Assembly: GCA_015520865.1 (NCBI GenBank)
Contig: WAPE01000089.1
Span: 1 to 6,771 of the forward strand
Direction: 5' to 3'
DNA from: Candidatus Iainarchaeum sp.
Lineage (GTDB): Archaea; Iainarchaeota; Iainarchaeia; JAADDC01
Length of the DNA stretch: 6,771 bases
A program made the translations under genes and the position numbers. Below the pieces are notes generated by a model that saw nothing but the letters and a program-made list of their open reading frames with translations, made no database searches and was not told where the DNA came from. Shown here in pieces: positions 1 to 5,454 of the stretch (its first letter is position 1; the number at the start of each line of letters is the position of its first letter).

Positions 1-289
1 GAACGAGACCGATCGAGGAGATGAATATTCCCAGCGAGATATCCCTCTCCAACCAGCTCTCTCCTCTTTTTAGGAGGAAAGCGTCTGTGATTCCGACACC
101 CGCTATGTAGGCTAGCGCGTATAATACCGGTCCTCCTATTCCGAGCTCTTTGAAGAAAAGAAGGGGTAGAAATACTCCACCGAGGGATACAATAATTGTC
201 CTTACAGCACTAAGGAGATAGAGCCTTCTTATGGTTGTAGGGACGTGAAATAGCTCGTGGATGGGGTTATGGTACCAGCGTATTGCCAT
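1..289 (-). CDS. N-terminus of an integral membrane transporter-like protein (possibly MFS), cut by the window edge
   Basis: The minus strand stays open from an ATG at 289 to base 1, giving about 96 residues with no stop. In frame upstream of this ATG there is only a TAA (320-322) and no other usable start. The N-terminus is polar and basic (RWYHNP, TTIRRLYLL). It is followed by a hydrophobic helix at about residues 25-46 and a second at about 52-72, then a charged loop (KRGESWLERD) and the beginning of a third helix. This layout, with a short cytosolic head and helices separated by short charged loops, resembles archaeal major facilitator permeases, but no diagnostic MFS motif is visible in this fragment. 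The gene lies 36 nt downstream of the dnaG stop on the same strand and has no SD. The upstream bases are pyrimidine-rich, so it may be translated from the dnaG transcript or from a weak promoter of its own. Membrane protein: confident. Transporter family: tentative. Confidence 0.6.
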   Translation of the reverse strand, partial: MAIRWYHNPIHELFHVPTTIRRLYLLSAVRTIIVSLGGVFLPLLFFKELGIGGPVLYALAYIAGVGITDAFLLKRGESWLERDISLGIFISSIGLV

Positions 290-325
290 GAAGAAAGAAG
301 GGAAAAAGAATAGAAAGGTTTAGCC

Positions 326-1504
326 CTAAGAGAGGGTCTTTATTTCGATCTCTGGGTAGTCCTCTCTCTTGACGGTGGGTCCGAGCTTTACACCAACAAT
401 CTTCTTTACCCCTTTCTCCTTGGCCGCCTCAAGGATCCTCTTCGTTATAATACCGTCCATGTAAACGCTCTCTACTCCTTCACCGTTCTTGATTGTAGAT
501 ACGAGCTCTTTTACTGGAACACGGGCGATCTCGTTCCCTTCTTTGTCCTTAAGTATGGCTTCCAGGGACCCCCTGAGCTCTTCTATTACCTTTAGATCCG
601 GATCCTCTGTTTCTTGCTTTTCCTTCCCCTCTTCCTTCTCCGTCGGTTCGGGTTCCTTCACTACCTTCCCTCTCTTCAGATGCTTCCTGTATTCCTCAGC
701 GGGGATCTTCCTCCTCAGCGCTTTGAGGATCTCCTTCTGGGTGAGCTCCTCTACTTCCTTTCCGTCGGGAGCCTTTACGATGTAGTCTACGTCGGCCTCC
801 TCTAGAACGGAACGGATGATGAGGTCGCCGCCTCGATCTCCGTCGACGAAGAGGGTTGTTATCTTCCTCTTAGAGAGCTCCTTTATTGTCCTCGGGACCC
901 TATTACCGTTTAGGGCTATGACGTTCTTTATTCCGTGTTTTAGAAGGTTTATGACATCGGCCCTACCTTCTACGACAATAATTTCATCGGACTCGTCGAT
1001 CTCCGGTCCGGCTGGTAGTCTATCGGGGCCGTACTCTCTCAGTTCTGCCTTCCTTAACTCCTCCTTCACCTTATTGATGAACTCCTTCGAGTCTGGGAGC
1101 TCTTCCTCCATGAGCCTCTTTAGGAGCTCCTTGGCCCTTTCTATGATATAACGACGTTTGGCTGCCCGAACATCCTCGATCTTCTCCACCGTTATCTTTG
1201 CTTCCGTGGGTCCAATCCTGTCGATCGTTTCTAGAGCGGCGGCGATGATGGCTGTTTCAACAACCCCCAAACCAGAGGGTACGTATATCTCTCCGTAGGT
1301 TTTTCCGTTCTTCCTCTCGAGCTTTGCTTCGATCCTTCCTATCCTTCCCGTTTTCTGTAGCTCACGAAGGTCAAGTTCACCTCCAAGAAGCCCCTCCGTT
1401 TGGCCGAATATGGCTCCAATGACGTCGGGTTTGTCTACCATCCCTCTTGCTTCGAGCTTTGCGTGAATAACGTACTTTACGGAGTCTACGTAGATTTTTC
1501 CCAT
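326..1504 (-). CDS. dnaG: Archaeal DnaG primase-like protein (Toprim; exosome-associated)
   Basis: This is the archaeal DnaG family. Its members carry a Toprim domain, have been reported to have primase activity, and are stable components of the archaeal RNA exosome. With the start at ATG 1504 the protein has 392 residues, close to the usual 400-450. The N-terminal part has the family signature (KYVIHAKL, GAIFGQTEGLLG, ELDLRELQKTGRIGRI, ETAIIAAALETIDRIGP). A charged helical linker spans about residues 110-165. The Toprim domain starts near residue 173, with the catalytic glutamate in VEGRAD (E179) and the metal-binding DGDRGGD (D221, D223). A charged spacer of about 20 residues rich in E and K (about 280-300) precedes a conserved C-terminal module. 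A longer reading from GTG 1513 is possible, but that codon lies inside the SD AGGAGGTGAT (1518-1509), so ATG 1504 is preferred. The first 128 nt overlap the upstream Toprim gene. No catalytic residue is missing. Confidence 0.96.
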   Translation of the reverse strand: MGKIYVDSVKYVIHAKLEARGMVDKPDVIGAIFGQTEGLLGGELDLRELQKTGRIGRIEAKLERKNGKTYGEIYVPSGLGVVETAIIAAALETIDRIGPTEAKITVEKIEDVRAAKRRYIIERAKELLKRLMEEELPDSKEFINKVKEELRKAELREYGPDRLPAGPEIDESDEIIVVEGRADVINLLKHGIKNVIALNGNRVPRTIKELSKRKITTLFVDGDRGGDLIIRSVLEEADVDYIVKAPDGKEVEELTQKEILKALRRKIPAEEYRKHLKRGKVVKEPEPTEKEEGKEKQETEDPDLKVIEELRGSLEAILKDKEGNEIARVPVKELVSTIKNGEGVESVYMDGIITKRILEAAKEKGVKKIVGVKLGPTVKREDYPEIEIKTLS

Positions 1505-1877
1505 AGAAATCACCTCCTTCTATCTCCAAAACCCTCTCATAAAGGTATTCAATCTCCTTCACGCCCGTGGTTTCTTTTATGATCCTCCTCGGGCGTTGGA
1601 TTTCCCTTATACCCCAATTTGAGAGATGCAGGAGCAGCTTCTTCCTTATCTCCCTTCCCTTTCGATCAAAATCGGTGAGGATGACGACCCTCCTAACCCC
1701 CCTCCTATAAAGGCTCTCTGAGAGATCTTCAAAGCCGTGAAATTGGTTTATGATGACGATGTTCCTCGCTCCTAGCTTTCTTAGGCTTTCTTTATCCCTT
1801 TTCCCCTCTACTATTACTGCAAAATCTGGCGACTGGCTTGCTATTTCCTCTAAAGCCTTCTCGAGAGGGGTGAGCAT
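1377..1877 (-). CDS. Small stand-alone Toprim-domain protein (DnaG-like/UPF0292 type) with an overprinted basic tail
   Basis: The 166-residue ORF begins with a compact Toprim fold. The acidic motif VEGKRD has E24, and the second motif LTDFDRKG has D69 and D71. The stretch LRKLGARNIVIINQFHGFEDL lies between them, as in single-domain Toprim proteins of archaea. The exact substrate of these proteins is unknown; Toprim domains carry out metal-dependent phosphodiester or phosphotransfer chemistry on nucleic acids. The recognisable domain ends near residue 118-123. Residues 125-166 are translated from DNA that also encodes the conserved DnaG N-terminus in another frame, and this tail is about 39% Arg/Lys. 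The tail may be a genuine acquired extension, or the result of a lost stop codon. The start is ATG 1877, with a weak GGTG about 8 nt upstream. It is the first gene of the minus-strand unit and sits behind a hairpin-forming leader. Its pairing with dnaG suggests a shared role in RNA or DNA processing (inference). Confidence 0.85.
   Translation of the reverse strand: MLTPLEKALEEIASQSPDFAVIVEGKRDKESLRKLGARNIVIINQFHGFEDLSESLYRRGVRRVVILTDFDRKGREIRKKLLLHLSNWGIREIQRPRRIIKETTGVKEIEYLYERVLEIEGGDFYGKNLRRLRKVRYSRKARSKRDGRQTRRHWSHIRPNGGASWR
1509..1518 (-). promoter_or_regulatory. Perfect Shine-Dalgarno of dnaG, inside the upstream Toprim gene
   Basis: The minus strand reads AGGAGGTGAT, a 10-nt complement of the AUCACCUCCU anti-SD at the 3' end of archaeal 16S rRNA. 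Four bases separate it from ATG 1504. It therefore fixes the dnaG start and excludes the GTG at 1513, which is part of the SD itself. In the Toprim frame the same bases encode E-G-G-D at residues 120-123. Strong independent initiation of dnaG from a shared mRNA is therefore likely. Confidence 0.88.
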
Positions 1878-1902
1878 GACTTACACCGAAAGGGAAGGGA
1901 TG

Positions 1903-1957
1903 TGCTGCGCCTTGTTGACCGGGTTTCACCGATCCGCCGGCCACCCGAGGCGCAGCA
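1903..1957 (-). promoter_or_regulatory. GC-rich hairpin, likely structured 5' leader of the Toprim-dnaG mRNA or a small structured RNA
   Basis: TGCTGCGCCT (1903-1912) and AGGCGCAGCA (1948-1957) are perfect 10-bp inverted arms. Inside them CGGGT (1920-1924) pairs with ACCCG (1943-1947), leaving a one-sided 7-nt bulge (1913-1919) and an 18-nt apical loop. The 55-nt block is about 69% GC and is flanked on the hjc side by AT-rich DNA. Compact GC-rich islands in moderate-GC hyperthermophile genomes are often structured RNAs. Read on the minus strand it would be the very start of the Toprim-dnaG transcript, since a TATA-like element lies about 25 bp upstream. It ends about 25 nt before the ATG at 1877. 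On that strand ACA (1903-1901) directly follows a 9-bp stem, as in H/ACA guides, but there is no 5' half of a guide pocket and no clear K-turn. A DNA operator is the other reading. Confidence 0.45.
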
Positions 1958-1967
1958 TTTATTTAAG
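1958..1967 (+). promoter_or_regulatory. TATA-like element for hjc
   Basis: TTTATTTAAG lies on the plus strand with its centre near 1962. A start about 25 bp downstream falls near 1987, leaving a leader of about 9 nt before the hjc ATG at 1996. It abuts the hairpin and lies between the predicted start site and TATA of the opposing unit. Confidence 0.45.
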
Positions 1968-1977
1968 CGGCGGAAAG

Positions 1978-1986
1978 AATTTTTAA
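1978..1986 (-). promoter_or_regulatory. TATA-like element for the Toprim-dnaG unit
   Basis: The minus strand reads TTAAAAATT here, centred near 1982. Archaeal transcription usually starts 22-27 bp downstream of the TATA centre, which predicts a start at about 1955-1960. That coincides with the outer base of the hairpin at 1957. No convincing BRE is seen just upstream. The agreement in spacing is the main support; the element itself is short. Confidence 0.4.
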
Positions 1987-1995
1987 GGGGAGAAG

Positions 1996-2358
1996 ATGGG
2001 GTATAAAAAGGGTGCAAAGGCAGAACGAGAACTGGCCGAAATCCTTTGGAGGAAGGGATACGCCGTTGTTAGGTCGGCTGGATCAGGAAACAGCTACTCC
2101 CCAGACATCATCGCTATAAAAGAGGGTAAGGTGATTGCCTTTGAGTGCAAGGCGTGGAGGAAGGACGTTGTCGTCATTCCGAATCACCAGATGGAGAAGA
2201 TGCTTGAATGGAAGAGAAGGAGCGGAGCTGAGCTTTTTCTGGCCTGGAAGTACCCATATAAGGGATGGTTCTTCGTTCCCATCCATCTTCTTACAAGAAA
2301 GCCGACGGGTTATTCTATTCGTCTAGAGGAGGCCATAGCCCTCTCCTATAGCCTTTGA
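1996..2358 (+). CDS. hjc: Holliday junction resolvase Hjc
   Basis: This 120-residue protein fits archaeal Hjc, a homodimeric, metal-dependent nuclease of the PD-(D/E)XK fold that cuts four-way DNA junctions in recombination and fork repair. The catalytic set is complete and correctly spaced. E10 lies in KGAKAERELAEIL. S30 and its neighbours form RSAGSG. D37 lies in SPDIIA, and E50 and K52 lie in FECKA. A basic patch (WRK, MLEWKRRSGAE) and the strand ELFLAWKY follow, as in the family. The C-terminus has about 20 extra residues after WFFVPI compared with the Pyrococcus enzyme as I remember it. The ATG at 1996 follows GGGGAG with a short 3-nt gap. It is divergent from the Toprim-dnaG unit and 33 nt upstream of the propeller gene. 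No frame damage is seen. Confidence 0.93.
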   Translation: MGYKKGAKAERELAEILWRKGYAVVRSAGSGNSYSPDIIAIKEGKVIAFECKAWRKDVVVIPNHQMEKMLEWKRRSGAELFLAWKYPYKGWFFVPIHLLTRKPTGYSIRLEEAIALSYSL

Positions 2359-2391
2359 TTTTTCAAGGTAACCCTACAAGAATTATTACAG

Positions 2392-3606
2392 ATGAAGGCT
2401 GGAGGACTTCTGGTACCAGCGATTATAATCCTCGTCCTTCTGGGCTTAGTGGGAGCATTCTTCGCTGTCCAGTCGTCCCATCCTCCCGAGAAAAACACGG
2501 TTTGCACGGAGAAAAACACAACAGTACCTTCACTTCCTCCGAAGGTGGAATCCAATAACGCTTCCTCTTCCCAGACAACCCAGAAATCTTCCCCACAACC
2601 CGCAAAGAAACCTGTTCTCTGGTCCCTAAAGCTGTCGGGTGCTTCCTTCGTAAATAGTGCTGTCTTCGGCGACGTTGACGGTGATGGAAAAGAAGAGATC
2701 CTCTTCAGGGTTGGCAGGACCGTGGGTTTGGTAGATAACGACGGTAAGCTTCTTTGGGAGAAGAACTTCAACGGTATGGGTATCGGAATATCGATAGGGA
2801 TCGAAGACCTTAACGGAAAGGTGTATGTCATTGTAGGAGACCTATCAGGCCTTCACTTCCTTGATCCGATAACGGGCAAGGAGGTTCTCTCTGTCGGGGG
2901 CGTTCGGTATCCTATGGTAGCATCCCTGAACGGTACCCTCTTCGTTTACTCTGATGGGAACCTCTACCGTTACTCCAATGGCAAGCTAGAGTTCTTAGAT
3001 CGATTAAAAGGTGTTTACACTAACCTCCGAGCTTTTCCGAGGGAAGGATATCTCCTCCTTTACTCTTCCGATCGCCTCCTCGTTTACAAACCTTCAAAAT
3101 GCACCTTTAGGGAGATCCTCAACCCTCCTGCCCACCCCTTTGTCGTACCCTTCACCTACCAAGGGAAAGACTACATAGCGGTTCTAGCGTCGAAAGAACC
3201 CCTCTCTGCTCCGAGCCTTTTGCTTTTAGATCCGTCTACTTGTAGTATCGAGAAAAACCTCTACACGTCTTCGAAGATCACCGACGGAAAGACCGTAGAC
3301 AACTATCTCATCCTCTTTACCTTCGATCTCCAGGGGTACCACGCCATTATTTGGAACGAGAAGGAAGAGGTCGGCAAGAAGACCTTCCCGTTCTACGTTG
3401 CCGACGTTTTCGACGAGAACGGTCTCTGCTTCGTCGGCGTCCGTGGTGGGTCCCTCCTCTGGTCCGGGGATTGTGGTAAGGGGTCTGTAAAGGTCGGGTC
3501 CGACCTCTTCTACGTTGGAAGCGCCGATGTAGACGGCGACGGAACCAAGGAGGCCATCGTTTGGGACAAGGAAAGTAGCGTTCTCTCGGCTGTTAAGCTT
3601 TCCTAG
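2392..3606 (+). CDS. Membrane-anchored extracytoplasmic beta-propeller-like protein with FG-GAP/VCBS-like repeats; function unknown
   Basis: I do not recognise this 404-residue protein at family level. Residues 5-26 form one strong hydrophobic helix after a short basic head (MKAGG), a signal anchor or uncleaved signal peptide. Residues 27-72 are a Ser/Thr/Pro/Asn/Gln-rich linker typical of surface proteins. The remainder has repeated short beta strands, with turns such as DNDGKLLWEK, DPITGKE and SDGNLYRYSNGKL, as in PQQ-like or FG-GAP propellers. DVDGDGKEEILF (94-105) and DVDGDGTKEAIVW (379-391) are calcium-binding-type DxDxDG loops at the two ends of the domain. Cys237 (KPSKCTFREIL) and Cys284 (DPSTCSIEKNL) sit in similar contexts, and Cys346 and Cys361 are close together; disulfides are possible outside the cell. 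The start is the only ATG after the hjc stop in this frame, and no good SD is present. Co-transcription with hjc is possible but functionally unexplained. The 3' end overlaps the convergent gene by 14 nt. Confidence 0.85.
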   Translation: MKAGGLLVPAIIILVLLGLVGAFFAVQSSHPPEKNTVCTEKNTTVPSLPPKVESNNASSSQTTQKSSPQPAKKPVLWSLKLSGASFVNSAVFGDVDGDGKEEILFRVGRTVGLVDNDGKLLWEKNFNGMGIGISIGIEDLNGKVYVIVGDLSGLHFLDPITGKEVLSVGGVRYPMVASLNGTLFVYSDGNLYRYSNGKLEFLDRLKGVYTNLRAFPREGYLLLYSSDRLLVYKPSKCTFREILNPPAHPFVVPFTYQGKDYIAVLASKEPLSAPSLLLLDPSTCSIEKNLYTSSKITDGKTVDNYLILFTFDLQGYHAIIWNEKEEVGKKTFPFYVADVFDENGLCFVGVRGGSLLWSGDCGKGSVKVGSDLFYVGSADVDGDGTKEAIVWDKESSVLSAVKLS

Positions 3607-4561
3607 CTTCTAGAACCGGTTTTACGTAGAATACACGCTTTTCATCGGGCATGAAAGGCTTATCTACGATGACTTCTACTTTTATGAATGTATTTATGGC
3701 TATTAGACCTATCCTTGGCTGTTCTACGATCTTTTTGATGAGTCTTCTTGTTAAGGATAGAACATCGGCACAGCCGAACTTTACGAGGCCGTTTGAGAGC
3801 TTCGTTAGGTCTGGCAACTCGATGGTTACATCTTCCTCGGTTCGATCAACGATCTCCAGCCTGTACTTTCCTGGTGATGTAAATCTAGCTACCTCCTTGC
3901 CTTCTACCTTTACCCTCAGGCTCCGAGCATCGTTTAACAGTACCTTAAGGAGGAGATTTCCCCTTTCGTCCGCATAAACGACCCCGTAGGGTTTTTCTAC
4001 GTCTCCGATTGTGATCTTTTCGATCTTTATTCCTTCTCCAATGGCTCCTACTTCGTAGATCTCGTACTTTAGGTCCTTCATTGACGGTATTTTCGCCGTT
4101 AAGCATATATTTTCTCTTTCTACAGGAAGGGAGATCAGTGGATTCTCCAGGTTGCTCCTAAGGAGAACGACATTTTTGTAGTCATCGAGACGAAAAGATG
4201 CCACGCATTCTACGTTCTCTCGACCTCTCCTAATGTACTGGTAGTCTACGAGGAGACTGTGACGGCTCTTATAACCAATGCACTCCTTCTTTGGAAACGG
4301 CGTCTTCCTTAATTTGAAGAACAGGAGATAGAGGAGTAGGAAGAAAACGAAATAAACCACTCCAAACAACCGTAGAAATTCTGTCTCCCCAAGTAGGCCT
4401 GCAAGACCCTTTTGGAGGAGTAGGATAGAGAATCGGATTCCAAGGGGGACAACAGCAAAGATAAAGACCGATCCAAGAATAATGGACGCTAATATCATCA
4501 TATGGTGTTTCTTTGCCTTGAAGATTTCCTCCACATCCTTCCAGAGATCCACCCTTTTCAC
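3593..4561 (-). CDS. Two-helix membrane protein with a large, probably cytosolic domain; unknown family
   Basis: No known family is apparent in this 322-residue protein. The N-terminus is basic (MKRVDLWKDVEEIFKAKKHH), followed by a hydrophobic helix at about 21-40 and a second at about 66-83, with a semi-hydrophobic segment at 43-57 between them. The residues after the second helix (KLRK) are basic, so by the positive-inside rule both ends face the cytosol. Residues 85-322 form a soluble domain dominated by beta strands (KYEIYEVG, GVVYADERGNLLLKVLL, SLRVKVEGKEVARF, KYRLEIVDR, VTIELPDL), followed by a helix (LTRRLIKKIVEQ) and more strands. The start is GTG 4561, supported by GGAGGAGG 4 nt upstream and by a GTGA overlap with the GTPase gene, which indicates translational coupling. 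The coupling hints at a membrane partner for the GTPase or simply a shared mRNA (inference). Confidence 0.85.
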   Translation of the reverse strand: MKRVDLWKDVEEIFKAKKHHMMILASIILGSVFIFAVVPLGIRFSILLLQKGLAGLLGETEFLRLFGVVYFVFFLLLYLLFFKLRKTPFPKKECIGYKSRHSLLVDYQYIRRGRENVECVASFRLDDYKNVVLLRSNLENPLISLPVERENICLTAKIPSMKDLKYEIYEVGAIGEGIKIEKITIGDVEKPYGVVYADERGNLLLKVLLNDARSLRVKVEGKEVARFTSPGKYRLEIVDRTEEDVTIELPDLTKLSNGLVKFGCADVLSLTRRLIKKIVEQPRIGLIAINTFIKVEVIVDKPFMPDEKRVFYVKPVLEARKA

Positions 4562-5304
4562 TCTTCCTCCTCCTTGAGCTTTTCCATCCAGTCGTAGCTC
4601 TTTCCGATTTCTCCCTTCTGAAACCTCCTTATGAGATCGATGGAAGCCCTCCGGACGTCTGGTTCGCCTCCCTTTAAGAGGAATCCTTTGGCTTTGGCGT
4701 ACTCCTCCAGGTCCCTATAGGGGATTTCCCCCATGGCGTGTAGGTTCGTTAGAAGTATATGCGCCGCCAGCTCCGGGTTCTTCGCCTTGGAGGGATCCTT
4801 TCCCCCTACTAAAAGAAGGAGGGTTTCTTCATCCGTATCGACGACGCCCGGTGTGTCTATGAGGTATATACCCCTTGATAGTTTGAGGAGTTGTTCTCCG
4901 CGGGTGAAACCTGGCTTAGGAGAGACTCCAGCAGCGTGCCTACCCACCAAAACATTTATGAGGGAAGATTTACCGACGTTGGGATATCCTACGACGCCCA
5001 CATAGAGGGGGCGCTTCTCCGTCAATCCCTTTATCGTCTTTCGTAGTATCCTCGTTCCCCAGCGCTTCTTCGTTGATACGAAAACCGTAGGTGCCTCCCT
5101 TGAGAGGATCTTCTTCCAGTCCTCTGCGTAATCCTTCGATACGAGGTCCACCTTGTTTAGTACAAAGACGAGTCCCTTCCCCTTCTTCCTTACGTAGTTT
5201 TCGACGGCTCTTATCCTTGTTAGATCTGGAAATCTTGCATCTAGGACCTCTAAAACGACGTCGCTCTGGGAGAGAACCCGTAACAACCTTCGGTTCAACC
5301 GCAT
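4558..5304 (-). CDS. Circularly permuted GTPase of the YlqF/RbgA-Nog family (ribosome assembly)
   Basis: This 248-residue protein has its G motifs in permuted order, the hallmark of this family. DARFP (22-26) is followed by G4 NKVD (50-53), a G5-like STKK (77-80), G1/P-loop GYPNVGKSS (106-114), the G2-region threonine T134 in KPGFTRG, and G3 DTPG (150-153). The C-terminal part (from about 170) is helical and ends in an acidic EEEE tail. Relatives bind GTP and act in late assembly of the large ribosomal subunit, so the same role is likely here, in the cytoplasm. ATG 5304 is preceded in frame by a TAG, so no longer version exists. An AGGAGGG lies 11 nt upstream, further than in other genes here. 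The gene is the first of a two-gene minus-strand unit. All expected GTPase residues are present. Confidence 0.93.
   Translation of the reverse strand: MRLNRRLLRVLSQSDVVLEVLDARFPDLTRIRAVENYVRKKGKGLVFVLNKVDLVSKDYAEDWKKILSREAPTVFVSTKKRWGTRILRKTIKGLTEKRPLYVGVVGYPNVGKSSLINVLVGRHAAGVSPKPGFTRGEQLLKLSRGIYLIDTPGVVDTDEETLLLLVGGKDPSKAKNPELAAHILLTNLHAMGEIPYRDLEEYAKAKGFLLKGGEPDVRRASIDLIRRFQKGEIGKSYDWMEKLKEEEE
4566..4573 (-). promoter_or_regulatory. Shine-Dalgarno of the membrane protein gene, inside the GTPase 3' end
   Basis: GGAGGAGG on the minus strand ends 4 nt before GTG 4561, the same gap seen between the dnaG SD and its ATG. It lies in the Glu-rich C-terminal codons of the GTPase gene and supports the GTG start and coupling through the GTGA junction. 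Confidence 0.7.
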
Positions 5305-5339
5305 CTAATTTATTTCCCTCCTGATAGAAATTTAATAGA

Positions 5340-5450
5340 ATGGCATACTACGTCGAAGGGGCGGACCAGCTTCTCTCCCTCGTGAGAATGATAAAACCCT
5401 CTGGAAGAAAGCATTCTTTACCCATCTGTCAATGTTCTATTCACAGGTGA
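5340..5450 (+). CDS. Possible 36-codon micro-ORF upstream of the uridine kinase gene
   Basis: An ATG at 5340 opens 36 codons to TGA 5450, only 4 nt before the kinase ATG. The peptide begins MAYYVEGADQLLSLVRMIK and ends with two close cysteines (CQC) and SIHR. Its stop codon lies inside the kinase SD, so ribosomes finishing it would be placed to re-initiate on the kinase gene. There is no SD before it, only an AT-rich stretch (GAAATTTAATAG), and I recognise no family. It could be a leader peptide, a small protein or chance. The 150-nt gap 5305-5454 otherwise holds only divergent promoter-like AT-rich stretches. Confidence 0.2.
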   Translation: MAYYVEGADQLLSLVRMIKPSGRKHSLPICQCSIHR

Positions 5451-5451
5451 T
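5445..5451 (+). promoter_or_regulatory. Shine-Dalgarno of the uridine kinase gene
   Basis: AGGTGAT is an exact 7-nt match to the anti-SD and lies 3 nt before ATG 5455. It fixes the kinase start and overlaps the TGA of the upstream micro-ORF. Confidence 0.75.
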
Positions 5452-5454
5452 CCC

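Noticed and set aside
816..1151. 111-residue plus-strand frame antisense to dnaG
   Set aside because: Ser/Phe-rich low-complexity translation, mirror of a highly conserved gene; a shadow.
1880..1957. Resemblance of the minus-strand leader (GGTCA then GCAGCAC) to SRP RNA helix 8
   Set aside because: The conserved core between these parts (the GGAA-type loop and its flanks) is absent, and the GCAGCA is fully used as one arm of the hairpin. The element is also far too short.
1914..1957. Possible tRNA remnant (CCGGGTTTC like a T-arm, GGCGCAGC also in the D-arm of the tRNA-Arg)
   Set aside because: The would-be T-loop is too long, no acceptor or anticodon arm can be built, and the arms form a better unrelated hairpin.
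1901..1957. H/ACA guide RNA
   Set aside because: ACA follows a 9-bp stem and the 16-nt distance to the upper stem fits, but the 5' side of the guide pocket has no unpaired bases and no proper K-turn is visible. Kept only as an alternative reading.
2346..2831. 161-residue minus-strand frame opposite the propeller gene
   Set aside because: No domain, composition typical of an antisense shadow, and the plus-strand frame has a clear signal anchor, linker and repeats.
5316..5336. AT-rich stretch as the GTPase promoter
   Set aside because: A start about 25 bp downstream would fall at or inside the ATG and remove the SD, so I could not place a consistent promoter here.
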